A stretch of DNA of 64,000 bases from Ceratopteris richardii (GCA_020310875.1 CM035407.1:220990496-221054495), one strand, 5' to 3'; positions 10,570 to 22,414 are shown, numbered from the stretch's first letter. The notes: a model not told the origin generated them from the sequence alone. Numbers and translations are program-made.

Positions 10570-11250
10570 TTCACATATTGGAGTTAAATTTCTTCGCAAT
10601 CAAGGTTGCACTACCTAGGGAAACCACCTAAAGATAGGGTCTCACCCATGAGGAATCATAGTTGCCCTAGAATTTGATCAAGCACTTGGTAGACAACTTG
10701 TCGACTATGGCCTCCAAATCAAGAATACCTAAACCACTAGTATCCTTTGATCTAGTGAAAATTTTCCACTTGCTTTTTGGAAAACCTCTTCTATTGGGTT
10801 CTCCCATGTAGATGATGTTTTTTCATATATTTTAAAACTTTGACAAATCCTTGTCACAAGGCCTCCAACAAGTAAGGAAATAAATGATCGAGGAGATAAG
10901 GGATGTGTTGATCACCATTGCCTACCAAACCACATTAATTTGCATAGCCTTCCATTAACTAAGCTTGTTTTCTAGCTGTCTAGCACCCATTTCCCATACT
11001 TAACTCAATGAGACTTTAAATCCCCTTGGAATACCAAGAAGCCTAAATGTTTGGTTCCCAAGGATCTCTTTACATCCTTGATTGAGAAGAAGTGGTTTCC
11101 AATCACCAAGGGACCTACAAGTAGTTTTAGAGTAATTTATTATACATCTAGAGGTTTCACAAAACATATCAATGGATTGCAAAAATTTTGTAACACACTT
11201 AGACCCATTTTGGATCACTATGTTGCATTTATTCAACAAAATAATTAAAA
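10570..11250 (-). pseudogene. LINE (non-LTR) reverse transcriptase fragment, 5'-truncated
   Basis: Read on the minus strand from about 11245, the frame gives FLQSIDMFCETSRCIINYSK, then FRLLGIPRG, and further down LENKLSxWKAMQ, INTSLISSIIYFLTCW, FPKSKWKIFTRSKDTSGLGI and LDLEAIVDKLSTKCL (x marks a stop). This order is the region after the YADD box in plant L1-type RTs: the LF-(F/C)-SGL-N-KS segment, the YLGIP motif, the LxSWK segment, the P-Y--S segment and the W--C-P---GGLG-- segment. Several stops are present, and the conserved domains upstream, including YADD, are lost, as expected of 5' truncation on insertion. No poly(A) tail was identified. Confidence 0.72.
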
Positions 11251-11739
11251 AAATACCAAATATGTTTGGTTTATTTGGGGATTTTTGAATAATCTTGAAA
11301 AAAAATTGGATGTCATTTATTTTTCTATCAAAAGATTTTTTTATCGAAAGCGCTTTTGACCAAAACACTTTTGATCGAAAGCGCTTTGGGTAATGCATTT
11401 CTAAGCAAAAAGATATATATTTTTTCATTTGATCAAAAAGCTCATTTGTGCACATGCTTCCAAGAAAAATGATAAACATTTATTGTCTACCATAGCATTC
11501 ATAGAGATCCCTTCTTGACCATAGCATTCAAGTATTGAATTTCTTTTCATTTATTTTCTATTTTATTTTTATGTTGATTGTGTGTCATGCATATGTTATA
11601 ATTTTGCATATGTGTCTCTTACATATGCATGATTTGTATTCATGTGATTAGTTTTTATGTTTTCTAATCATCATAAGTATACATGTTCGACTCACAAAAG
11701 CATTTGTTAATTGTATACTTTGATGAATTAAATTTTAAA
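11251..11739. other. unassigned DNA with duplicated AAAGCGCTTT palindrome
   Basis: Mostly AT-rich unassigned sequence. Two copies of ATCGAAAGCGCTTT occur near 11344 and 11373, each holding the 10-bp palindrome AAAGCGCTTT. A short direct repeat, ACCATAGCATTCA, occurs near 11489 and 11519. Confidence 0.5.
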
Positions 11740-12130
11740 ATAGACCACTACTCTAATATCCTGACCCCCTACATGAATCCTTACTCTCATCGTAGTATAG
11801 GACTATGAGCAATAGATCTATTGAGATTGTTTGAACTGTCACATCGATTCTTACTCTCTCAATAGTATAGGGATTGTATAGGGACTATTCTTATTCTCTA
11901 ACTCTTAATCTCATAATAGTCACTTAGATTCATGTGAGCATAATTATACATAGTATATGGTTATGGGTGTATAAAAACTATTGTGATTGTCTGATTCTCT
12001 CACTCTTACTTTCACAATAGTTATACATTCATGTAACAAGAATCATACATAGTATAGGAAGTGTATATGAAATATTGTAAATGTCTGATTCTTTGACCCC
12101 TCCATTCTTGATAGTTACATAGATCCACTT
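11740..12130. repeat. degenerate ~115 bp tandem repeat, about 4 units
   Basis: The theme (TTACTCTC, then ATAGTATAGG, an A/T tract and ATTGT) recurs near 11780, 11850, 11900, 12005 and 12090 with CATAGTATAGG-type words between. Units are diverged, so the array is old. No gene is visible. Confidence 0.55.
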
Positions 12131-12194
12131 CAAGATTATAATTAAACTTTCTATTTATATATAAATCTACTTATCTAACTAGTATTTATCTTTT

Positions 12195-12292
12195 TTATAT
12201 ATTTGTCCATTTACTCATTCATTTATTCATCTATTCATTTATTTATCAATCTATTTTGTATCAATCTATTTATTTATTTATTTATTTATTTT

Positions 12293-12363
<71 letters not shown>

Positions 12364-12830
12364 TTCATCTCTTATATTATCTATATATCTACTTATATAT
12401 ATTTATCCATGTATTTATTCATCTATCGATATGTTCATCTATATGTCTATCCATCTATATATGCATTCGCTTACTCATTTATCTATGCATTCACTTACTC
12501 ATCTATCTTTGTATCCATCTCTCTATCTATTCATGTATCTATCCATTCAATTATTCATCTACCTATCTACTCATTTATTTATTTATTTATATATTGATAT
12601 ATCTATCTATACATATATATATACTCATCTATCTATCCATGCACTTATTCATCTACCTATGTATCCATCTATCTATCTATTCAATTATCTATCTATTCAA
12701 TTATCTATCTATTCAATTATCTATCTATTCAATCATCTATCCATTCAATTATTCGTCTATCTATCTATTCATTTATTTATCTATATATTGATCTATCTAT
12801 CCATACACTTCTTGACCTGTCTATCACGTG
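12195..12830. repeat. (ATTT)n and (ATCT)n tetranucleotide repeat
   Basis: Perfect TTTA repeats around 12265-12365 grade into ATCTATCTATTCAATT-type imperfect repeats up to about 12800. The 225-residue open frame here contains almost only I, Y, L, F, S and H and is a repeat artefact. Confidence 0.9.
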
Positions 12831-12868
12831 GAGCTTTCTTGAGACTATACAAGGCTTTATGCAAGGGA

Positions 12869-13098
12869 TGTTGGAGTTAGACGTCTGTGGAAGCATGCAA
12901 ACAGCACAAGGAAGAAGAAGAAGCTTGGAGCACAACACACAATATTCAATGTATTACCACTAGAATCTACAAAGATAAGTAATCCGTTAGGGCTAAAGGT
13001 GTATATACAAGCCGGGGGGAAAAACCTCCTAAAGAGGGAAAAAAGTGCCCCGGTGGTCCTAGTGTGTTCACACACATCACTACCTAAATATATCAACA
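12869..13098 (-). repeat. 3' LTR, family A (230 bp)
   Basis: Reverse complement of the A1 LTR at 2512-2742 with a few substitutions; runs TGTTGATATA (at 13098) to CTCCAACA (at 12869). A purine-rich AAGGGGATG immediately precedes it on the minus strand. Confidence 0.93.
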
Positions 13099-13169
13099 CA
13101 TCCCCTTGGAATGATGCAGTGAACAAGGAGCTTGCACTCATGTATTAGGAAGTGCCAAGCTATATGGAA

Positions 13170-16062
13170 TCAATCCACAAAAGCAAGTAAGCCCAAAGCT
13201 TTGCAGAAAGCTTCAAACTTCTCCCTAGGCAAAGCCTTCGTGAAAAGGTTTGCATTGTTCTCCTGTGTGGGCACATATGCCAAGTTGATCTCTCCAACAG
13301 AGAACATCTCCCTGACATAATGATAATTCACCTCAATGTGCTTAGTGTGAGCATGAAACACAAGGTTCCTCACAACTCTCAATGTGCTTTGACTGTTAGT
13401 GAAGATAGTGGTGGCAGAAGACTGACCAACACCCAAATCAGCCATAAGGCACATCTAAGCCACACACACTCAACAGTCGCTATGAAAGTTGCCCTATACT
13501 CACCCTCACAATTGGAAGTGGCCACAATAGGCTCCTTCTTGCTCAGCCAAGATATGCATGAGCTACCAAGCATGAAGCAAAACCACTAGTGGACACATGA
13601 GTGTCATAGCAACCAGCCCAGTTAGAGTTAGAAAAAGCATGCAAATCTGGCGGTAGTGATCCCCCCTTGGGATAAAACAACCCAAGTAGTCGGATACCAC
13701 TCAAGTAGCGAAAGATGAGCTTAACTGCCTGCCAATGCTTGACACATGGGCAATGCCTAAAGCTGCTCATTTGTGAGATAGCAAACTTAATATGTGGCCG
13801 AGTAATGCATAAGTAAATCAAGCATCCAATAGCTTACTAATAGAGAACAGCATCAAATGCATCTCCAGTATCATGAACACTCAATCATAAACCTATCTCC
13901 ATAAGAGTGGCAATAGGTTTACATTCTTCAAGGCCAAAATGCTCCAATAATGTGTCAATATATTTTGTTTGACACAAAGCTATTCGGCCATCAACTTGCA
14001 TAAATTGAATGCCCAAATAATGATGCAAATGCCTTGAAATCAGCAATATGCTTCTCATGAGGACTAGTGAGCAACATGTCATCAACATACACAACAATGA
14101 TCAAAAGCACATCATTAGCATGCTTAACATATAAGGTGCTTTCAGTTGGACTGTTCTCAAAACCATGTGCAATTAGATAGGCATGTATCTTTTCGTACCA
14201 AGCACGTGGTGCTTGCTTTAAACCATATAATGTCTTCTTTAACCTGCACACCTAGTTTTCATGCCCTTTCTGCACAAAGCCATGGGACTGAAAATTATAC
14301 ACTTCTTCATGCAAGTCATCATTCAGAAATGCTATTTTAATGTCCAACTGATGTAGATTCCAATCATGATGAGCGGAAAAAGTACACAGATGCTACAAAT
14401 AGTAGTCATTCAACAAGTAGGTGCAAAGGTTTCATCAAAATCAATGCCTCTTTCTTGTGCATAACCCTTTGCAACAAGCCTAACCTTATACCTATCAATT
14501 GTTCCATCAGGTTTATGCTTCAGCTTGTATACCCACTTAATGCCAATGTTCTTGCCAAGAGGCAAGTCACATAAAGACCAGGTACCATTTTTCATGATAG
14601 CATCATATTCTGATTGCATTGCAGCCATCCAATGTTTAGAATTTTGTGCTTCATCAAACGAAACATGCTCAATCTCATCATAGAGACTAGAGACAGCAAT
14701 TGCATAGCAATATGATGCAAAACAGGCACTATGAGAGCCTAATTAAGTATGGTATGATAGAGGTGCATCTAATTTCCTATCACGCAAAGCCTGCACTAGG
14801 CACTTTGGCATAGTTTTTTATTTGCATCATCACATGAAACCTGTAAAGGCTCAGAAGTTGCCTCAATAAGACTAGCACTAGACTATCCACCTATAAAAAG
14901 AGGCAACAAAGTATCATACATGTCTTTGGAGATAACAGATGTCTCCTTCGTACATGAAAGTAAAAGCTGAATGGCATCTTACACAAAAACAACATCACAT
15001 CTAACCAAAATGCATTTAGTTTGTGGATGATACAGATGATACCTTTGCTTTCACAACTATACCCAACAAAAATACATTTTATTGATTTATCATCCAATTT
15101 CCTGCAATGTTGTTCAGGCACTAATGTATATGCCAGACAACCAAAAACCCATAGATGAGCAATAGATGGCTTGCGACCATGCCAAGCATCATATGGAGTG
15201 ATAGACTGTAGTGCTTTAGTGGGACACCTATTAAGTACATATGCTGCATGCATGACAGCCTCAAGCGAGAAACTATGTTGTAAAGTCTGACTCTTGACCA
15301 TACACCTCACCATATCCATGAGTGACCTATTCTTCCATTTAGCAACCCCATTCTGTTGACATGTATATGGCACTGTACACTGATGTTTTATCCAATGTTC
15401 AGCCGGAAATACATTAAAGTTGGAAGACATGTATTCCCCCCTCGATCAAAACAGAGGTTGCCCATTTTACATGCTGACAGATTTTCAGCTAGAACCAAAA
15501 ACTATTTGAACCACATGAACACTTCAGACTTTGCTTTCAATGGATATACCCATGCATGCCTAGAAAAATCATCAATGAAAGTCACAAAGTAAAGATATTT
15601 TCCAAAAGAGGGTGTTTGCATAGGACCAGAGACATCACTATGAACAAGCTTCAATTTCCAAGTAGCTCAAACTGAACCATCTTTTGGAAAGAACTCTGCC
15701 CAAAATATAGCCATCAGAGACATGTTTTCCAGGTGCCTCAAGTTTGGGCAAAGGGGACACCATTTCAGATTTTTGCAGGCATAACAAAAGTGTGCATGCC
15801 AAAGCTTTGCATCTGACATAGCCTGAGAATCATGTACTGCACATGTTGAATCATTCATAGATTTTTCATAGTCTATGAGCTTATACAACCCACGACATAA
15901 AATGCCAAAAGCAATAATCATGCCGCCATTTGACAGATCATGTATTGTACATCTGTCATCAACAAATTTCACAACCAAGCCAATCTTGGCTAATGCAAAA
16001 GTTGATAACAATTTTTTCTTGATCCCTAACACAAATAAAGCATCCGACAAGTAGCTCTTCAT
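13170..16062 (-). pseudogene. copia pol (pre-integrase, integrase, RT, RNase H), family A type, broken
   Basis: On the minus strand in order: pre-integrase segment (about 16062-15667), integrase with [15 protein letters not shown] and HSDVSGPM, a frame-disrupted second-Asp region near 15440, NGVAKWKNRS in place of NGVAERKNRS (the catalytic Glu is changed), linker, RT from about 14620 (WVYKLKHKPDG) with YVDD near 14070, and RNase H (13573-13170) ending FTKALPREKFEAFCKALG. The protein is close to A1 but contains many frameshifts and stops. Like A1 and unlike most copia elements here, the linker has the PKWL..TLR motif remnant. Confidence 0.9.
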
Positions 16063-16094
16063 TTCATGCTACTACAATAAGAGAATAATCCAAA

Positions 16095-16215
16095 AAATTA
16101 CTTGATGCATGGTGAGAGCTTGATCTTGTTCTACCAAGTAAAGGTGCACTCAATTTGTTCTCTTGGAAAGCTTGTTTCAACCACTTTGGCTATTTGCATC
16201 TCTTCTTCTTTTGCA
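16095..16215 (-). pseudogene. misplaced copia pol-linker segment
   Basis: Minus-strand reading gives PKWLKQAFQENKLSAPL then RTRSSSHHASS. The same block in A1 (PKWLVQTLRDSKLDAPL, RTRSGSHSASF) lies between integrase and RT. Here it directly follows gag and precedes the pre-integrase segment, where protease should be. It therefore marks a deletion from gag into a pol linker, joined to an upstream part of a second pol. Confidence 0.7.
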
Positions 16216-16996
16216 AATGAGCATCATTAGATAAATGAGTGGTTTTTTATGAACCCAAAGTTGAACCATATTTGTTTTTCCCCTTTTGTGATATAGCAAG
16301 TTCTTGTGTTCCCTCAATCAAACCACCCCTATTCACTCTAGATTGCTTTTCTTGAAAAGAAGGAGACACAACCTCATCAAATGCATACATATTGGGATTC
16401 CCTTTTGCAACCAAATGGAGTGTAGTAGCAAAGCTTTGAAAATATTTTGGTAATCCCTTCAACAATGTAGAGATGAGTGATGCATCCAGAATAATCTCAT
16501 CTATGTTTGCCAATTGCTCTTTCAAGTCCTTGATGCATGTCACATACACATCCACATACCCATTTTCAGCCATACATACATCCTCAAGTTACTTCCTTAA
16601 GTATGCAACATGTGCATCATTACACATGGCATACAAAGAAGCAAGACTGTCCAATGCTCGTCTTGATGTAGAACATGATCGAATGTGAGGAACTATATGA
16701 TGCTTCACAGAAAGCGCAATCGATGCATGAGTTTGAGCATCTTTTCCATCCCATCTACGTTGCTCCTATGTAGGTGGAGAAGGAGTAACCATTGTACTTG
16801 AAGAAGAAGCTCCATCTGTGAAAGTAGACTATGAAGTGGAAGAACCTATGGGTCTTCAATCTACATCTACCACTAGGTTCCAAAGTCATTTTGCAACAAG
16901 AACATGCTTCATCATATAACAACACATTGGATAGTTAGTCCCATCGAGCTTATCTTCAGCTTGAAGCATGCCAAACAAGTCATTGTTGCCCGCCAT
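16200..16996 (-). pseudogene. copia gag (UBN2-type), broken
   Basis: Starts at an ATG at 16996-16994 (MAGNNDLFGMLQAEDKLDG), followed by the NYPMCCYMMKHVLV segment, typical of copia gag N-termini that bind the conserved start of the UBN2 domain. The better preserved C-terminal half, 16573-16247, reads LKEQLANIDEIILDASLIST and LLKGLPKYFQSF, the classic copia gag signature. Several stops interrupt the first half. No CCHC zinc knuckle is present; it was probably lost in the deletion described at 16095-16215. Confidence 0.82.
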
Positions 16997-17253
16997 TTCA
17001 CTAAGGAACAAGAATATGACAAAATATTTACTTTGATGAAAGTTGAAATGAATGCTGAAATTTTAGCTCACAAATTATCACTTTGATGGTGATTTTGACT
17101 GAGTTACTTTGAAATGGGGGCAAAACCAATGCAACTCATGAAAATGTTTCTTGCCAACTAAAATTTACTATTCTCTGCTTCGAAGTTGATTTGCAGTGTT
17201 GAAATTGCATGCACGCCACAATGCAAAAAACTGAAACTTGAGAAGGAGTTGAA

Positions 17254-17268
17254 CCTGCTATGATACCA
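17254..17268 (-). other. primer-binding site (initiator tRNA-Met)
   Basis: One base after the 5' LTR end (ACA), the minus strand reads TGGTATCATAGCAGG, matching the complement of the plant initiator tRNA-Met 3' end (TGGTATCAGAGC..) with one mismatch in the first 12. This confirms orientation and LTR boundary. Confidence 0.85.
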
Positions 17269-17269
17269 C

Positions 17270-17557
17270 TGTTGGGTGTGTGTAGAAGTGTGAGAGACAC
17301 ACGACAAGAACACAGAAGGAGCACAAATGTAGCAAGACACACGGAGAAGATGCATGGTTGGAATAGATCTCTCTATTGATGTTGAAATTAAGTAAGAGTT
17401 GAATAATATCCCTAAGTACAAAGTACCACCACATATGTGTGAATCATCTATGTGGTAACATGGGGAAAAAACCTCTAGCCAGCACTAGAGTAAAAAGTAC
17501 CCATGTATAGGGAAAAGGTTCACATCAAAGCTACTCGAGGAAGATATAAGTGTAACA
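17270..17557 (-). repeat. 5' LTR of a second copia family (family B, 288 bp)
   Basis: Starts TGTTACACTTATATC (17557) and ends ACACACCCAACA (17270), next to the primer-binding site. Compared with family A it shares short blocks in the same order (GATGTGAAC, GGGTACTTTTT, AGGTTTTTTCCCC) but is otherwise different and 57 bp longer. No second copy is in the window. Confidence 0.8.
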
Positions 17558-17574
17558 GTCTAAACCATCATTGT

Positions 17575-18740
17575 GGTCTACATCAATTCATGATCACTCC
17601 ATGAATCACTTGTTAAACTTTCATGAGTTTGAAATTCTCTAAAATTTTGTTGTGTTGTAGTAGAAGCTATCTTGGTTGGATCATGTAACAAATTCATATT
17701 ATGAAAAGTGTATACCAAATCATTGGAACATGATACACTTAAGCAATTTCTTTGTTTTGAATCAAGAAGATCATATACATCCCAATTATGGCCACAACTA
17801 CCACTTCAAGTTGTTACTGAAAGCGCTCTCATAGTTATATATTGCAACTTCACTGTTTCACCTCCATACTCTTTCCACCATACAAGAGGTGGATGCTTTT
17901 GAATCACTTCAATGTGCCATAGTCTCCAAAAAAATCTTATTGATTTAGATAAGCTACCCTCTAACGGAATGCGTCTTGATCATTTGTGCATGGAAGTAGT
18001 AATTGACATGTGGTTTTAACATTTTCCATGACTACTTTGTTTGACACTTGACCATTGAGTTGAAATGATAGATCCAAGATGAATGTTGTTCCATGTAAAT
18101 GAGTATGCATTTGCATCCATCGTTTCTGTTACTAACAATACAATCTATATTTTTTTGTGATGAAAATTTATCAAATTCTTTCACTTTCTAAATAGACTCT
18201 GACATAATCCAATAAACATTTCCTATCACAAACTTATTGGTATCAACAATTTGTAAAAGTTCCACAAAAGGTTTAATGATATCGACAATTTTTTCAACAT
18301 AGACTTTGAAGCCGCAACTCGATGAGAAGGACACTTCTCTAGTCATGCCTCCCATCTTTGATTTTCAGTCATTTCTATAAGTGTTTCCAATAATCCATTG
18401 AGCAAAATATGAGTTGTTGCAAATCGTTTAGCGCAAAAGATATGAAGTGCTTTATTGGGAGATTTTGAACCAAAGGTCAAACATAAAAATAGATGTTGTC
18501 GGATAAATTTGACCACATGATTTGCATAAACTTTTTTTAATGAAATATAATCTACCTATATTTTTCAGTAATAGATTTACCCAAGTAATGCCTTCATACT
18601 TGTTTTGTATTCCAACTTCTGCACTTAAAAATTTACATGCATTATGATTCACTATCGCAATGAAACTCTCCATACCATCCTTGTTGTCATAGAGATTAGC
18701 ATCCCTATATAATTTTCAAACTAAACCCCAATAATGGGTT
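17575..18740 (-). pseudogene. hAT transposase remnant
   Basis: Minus-strand reading from 18730 gives IVNHNACKFLSAEVG, GITWVNLLLKNIGRLYFIKK and, near 18270, IVDIIKPFVELLQIVD followed by IGNVYWIMSE. These correspond to the T-D-NAANCK, HCLDLLLEDIGK and IIKPLVKVLRLVD segments of plant hAT transposases (DUF659 and following core). The C-terminal dimerisation domain is at 17900-17680: WWKEYGGETVKLQ, MRALSVTT, SGSCGHNWDVYDLLDSKQRN and NDLVYTFHNMNLL, matching the WW..G...P.L..A.R.LS....SS..ERNWS....IH...RN.L.....LV...YN pattern. Multiple stops and shifts make it dead. Terminal inverted repeats were not found. The family B LTR begins 18 bp beyond its end. Confidence 0.72.
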
Positions 18741-21231
18741 TAAAAATAAGTGATCAAATTCTATGATGATGCACAATAACTATAAACATAAAATTGAAAT
18801 TGAAATTCCATGTTGTCTTTGTCCTTCCAAGTAGCACTTGGATGAGAAGAGTGGTATGAACAAATTAACCTTGTAGAGATATATGCTAAACATAATACTT
18901 TTGGGAGAGCACAATGCGGATGAGGCAACGTGGTATTCCTTGTTGTGCAATGACATATTCCTACATCATCAAGGCTTGTGGCATTCTCAACATCTTGATC
19001 ACTCTCTACTCAAGTTATGGGAAGTTCAAACATTCAGAGTCTTTGTTTTATGCAAATTCAAATGACTTGAAAATTCTACCATCAACGGCTCTCCTTCTTG
19101 ACTTGCAAGAGAGTCGACAGCATGTGTATTCATGTTGAGAAGGTAATCAGGAAAAGATTTGTGCTCAAGATCCCAATCCTTTCATTTATGTTAAAAGGAC
19201 TATCAAGAGTCACGACTAAGACAACAATTTTTTATTGGTCAATGCATGCATAACAAAAATTGTTGTCACAGAACAGGGGTAACAAATATCTCGACTGGAG
19301 ATTCAAATATGTCAATGATATTCCAACTTTTTCAGATCTGTTGATAATCATGTACTTGGAATCATAACAAAGCAAAAATAATGATAGCGACACCTTTATA
19401 TCCACAACTTTAGCACGTGTTTTTTCATGATAACAGCGAATGATTAGAAGCTCTAAACTTATCATTTTAATGCTATAAAAGGATAGATTGGCTCTCCATT
19501 TGGAGGCATCGAAATCTTGACCAATCAGGCAGCAGAGCAGAGTGGTGGAGACTTTTGGTGTTTGCTACAATTTTCATCCCAAATGAGCCTGGAGTTTTCA
19601 TCTGATGTGAGCCTTGAGTTTTCATCCAACTACACTCTCTGGTTCATCCAACATGAGCCTATATTTTTCATCTGACTGACTCTATGATTCATTTGATATG
19701 AGGCGAAGCTTCTTTGACTACACTATGTGCTCTGATGATCCTCCTTCAATGCTCTGATGCTTTGATGATCCTTCGTCAATGTTCTGACATGTTAAAGCTT
19801 CTTTGACAATGCTTTGATGCTTTGGTGATCCTCCATCAATGTTCTGACGTGTTGAAACTTCTCTGACTAGAAAGGACCTTCTGATCTTATCACTTCAATG
19901 CTTTCAGCACGTAGTTGCTAATTCTCTCTCCCATAAGGTCTCTATTGCCTCCTGCAATATACTTCTCATATATACGAATCTGTCTACACCTTCATAAGAA
20001 AATCATTTATAATTTTCACTCTTTCCACTTTCGATTGTTGCCATGATGTGATGATCCGACCATGAATTCTAACAACTGCTCCTCATTACTGATGTCTTCC
20101 ACCTTCAACTACTGAGTATTTCTGATGCTTCCATCATTTTGAAAGTCGACATGTTGAAAAGATGGATGTGCACATGGTTACAATTGAGAATTCCAAACAT
20201 AAATTCATTCCACTTTCTCTTGTGCAACCTGATTTGGCTATCCTCTTACCATGTGAAGTTGATGTAAATAAAGATTTTATTGCTAATGTTCTACTTCCAA
20301 GTGCTAGAATATGTCCAACCAAGCATAAACGTGATTTACCTGACTTTGCTTGAAGCACCCTGCATATGCCATCATTTTGAACCGACAATTGGAGTTGATC
20401 CGCTTGACTATGTGAGTCTCTTCGCGACATTGAACCTGATGTGAAAATCCATGGCAAGGGAACTCAAGTGATATCTTTTCTCATATTGCATATACGTTCA
20501 TACGATTTGTGAATATAAAGCGGTAGCTCTTCGTCCTTGGGTGTGGATGCTGGATCGGACTCTTGCATAATCTCTTTGGTGTTGAGGGCTGGTGGATTTG
20601 ACCTAAGCACATCCACAAAGATTTGCAGTTGGCTAAACCTCCTCGCTTCACCCTTTCCATCGACAAAACGAAGCAATCTACCTTTGCATACATAGCATAC
20701 TCTTATTTTCTCTTGTATTTAGGAGTTCAACAAACCCAAAAATGTATTACTAATTATGCATGCACATACTTGGAGGTTCGTCAGCAAGTCAAATCAGGCA
20801 TATGTACTTTAAGTTGATGTTTGGTTTTTTCACTTGATCTTACACATTTGCATGCATGAATTTCAACATCACAAAAAGGGATATTGCACAAGAAGAAGAA
20901 ATAGAAGGGATTTTGTGAGAACTACACACTTATATTTCTCTTCTCTCTATTGTTTCTTAGTTAAACAGTATGCAGTCAAACTTTGAAGAACAACGAATCT
21001 AGAAGATTATTAATTTCATCAAAACAAATAGGGGAGAATTTAGTGGATTAAATATAACCTCATATTGTCGTTATTTTGATCAACTTGGAGACCAATATGG
21101 GTTATCTGCTAATAGTAAGAGAAATACATTCCTAGGAATTTTTTAATGGCTTTGCACGAGAACATATTTGATTAAGAGTAGCGGAAAATTTAACATGACA
21201 AAATTTTAAAACACAACTCTTAATTGAATTT
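18741..21231. other. unassigned DNA, with degenerate repeats at 19560-19870
   Basis: No recognisable gene. At 19560-19690 a motif around GAGTTTTCATCTGATGTGAGCC recurs four times, and at 19690-19870 the theme GCTTTGATGATCCTCCTTCAATGTTCTGAC recurs three to four times with divergence. A short plus-strand frame at 20159-20353 has an even amino-acid composition but no recognised domain. Parts may be the upstream half of the hAT element. Confidence 0.4.
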
Positions 21232-21843
21232 TCATATGAAGAATATAGTCAAAATAATAGGGCAACATTTTGAAAATGGATAGAATCTTCCAAAAGTTGG
21301 TTGGTTAAAGGTCTTTTTGATCGGTTCTTGTGGTTCTTGAGTTCTAGGTTTTCCTTCTTGTCCTTGCATAGCTTTTAAAAGCACAATTTCAGCTAGCATA
21401 GTTTCAATGTTTCTAGCAAGAGAATCTACCTTAGATTCTAATTGAAAAATTTTAGGATCATCCCTAGTTTGGTTTGTATGCTCTACTTCAGGTCTAGGAA
21501 ACTCTTGTTTTGGTGATCCATCCCTAGCACTTATGCGGTTCAAATGTCTTTATTGTTGTTGTGCTAGGCAATGAACCTCCACTTTTACTATCTCCCAATC
21601 AATAGTTAACCCATAGGCCATATCAACATCTTCAAGACATGGTTCTAACTCCTTTCTTTGGGACTCCTCAAGCATATCTAAGAAGATTTGTAGCTTATCA
21701 GGTTCTAAGGTCTTCCTATCCGTTTGAGGTAATTGATTGAATTTAACTTCAAATTCAGTCAAGCACTGTGTGATATGCATGTTGTATATGGTGTGAGGAA
21801 ATGGACCACCCTTATTGGACATGCACATCTCTCTGAGAGGCAA
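21232..21843 (-). pseudogene. Ty3-type gag fragment
   Basis: Two adjacent minus-strand frames. The first (21843-21550) reads LTEFEVKFNQLPQTDRKTLE, PDKLQIFLDMLEESQRKELE and YGLTIDWEIVKVEV, resembling the gag segment L.EFE.RF..L...DR..LD..K..LFV.S.D...RE.....L...GLT.DWA.VK.. of a plant Ty3 lineage. The second (21543-21232) has a short coiled-coil-like stretch, VDSLARNIETMLAEIVLLKA. There is no protease or RT nearby, so this is a fragment. Assignment rests on one motif group. Confidence 0.55.
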
Positions 21844-22116
21844 AAGAGAGAAATTTAGTTTTGGAAATTGATAGACAACTGTATGACTTTACCACAAATC
21901 ATCCTCTAGGAAGAAACTTTGGGAAAGGAGGTTTGAAGGAGTTCTACAAATCTTCTACAACCCAAAATTCCTACTCTTATAAATTGGATATTGATGTACA
22001 TGATGATCAATTTTGGACAAATCTGTACGATGCTTCATGTAAAGGGAAACTGATTTAGCAAAAAACACATGCAAAAACACATTGGAATGAACTTATTGAC
22101 CTCCTCTTAGTGTATG

Positions 22117-22413
22117 TGTTACCATTAGTGTCCATGTGAAAGGCCAAATGGCGACTGGACACTTATTTTTATATGTTCTCTAATAAAACATATAGTGGCA
22201 TGGTCAATCACGGATTATAAGTTCGACCGCATTTGTAAGACCTAAGAAGTTTGTCTTCGTGCTCACTGTGTATTGTGTTTTCTGCGTATCATGCAGTCTC
22301 TATGTGCAGTAATGTGTGCGCCCTTAGGAGGTCCGTTTTCTACTCAGAGGATATCGTCGTAGAGCTCTCGATAAAGAGAGCACACCGTGGGGCATCGCCA
22401 TCGAAACACTTCA
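22117..22413 (+). repeat. 5' LTR of element C
   Basis: Begins TGTTACCATTAGTGTCCATG and ends AACACTTCA, one base before the primer-binding site. Its first ~35 bp match the minus-strand LTR start at 33901-33945 (GTTACCATTAGTGTC, GTGAAAGGCCAAATGG). The exact start could also be 22111. Confidence 0.7.
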
Positions 22414-22414
22414 C

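Larger units (their letters stand above)
12869..17557 (-). mobile_element. chimeric Ty1/copia element A2 (two different LTR families)
   Basis: A complete-length copia element on the minus strand: 5' LTR 17270-17557, primer-binding site, gag, pol, polypurine tract, 3' LTR 12869-13098. The two LTRs are not copies of each other. The 3' LTR is family A; the 5' LTR starts TGTTACACTTATATC, ends CCCAACA and shares only short blocks with family A. A pol linker-like segment also sits between gag and the pre-integrase region, out of order. No 5-bp target duplication is visible (AGGGA against GTCTA). Template switching between two element RNAs, or ectopic recombination, would explain this. Confidence 0.85.

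Noticed and set aside
10990..11480. 159-residue open frame as an independent gene
   Set aside because: Its C-terminal half is the LINE RT segment and the rest is AT-rich extension; treated as part of the LINE remnant.
12203..12880. 225-residue open frame
   Set aside because: Product of ATTT/ATCT tetranucleotide repeats; composition almost only I, Y, L, F, S and H.
12864..17562. Target-site duplication around the chimeric copia element
   Set aside because: The flanking five bases are AGGGA and GTCTA, which do not match; none can be claimed.
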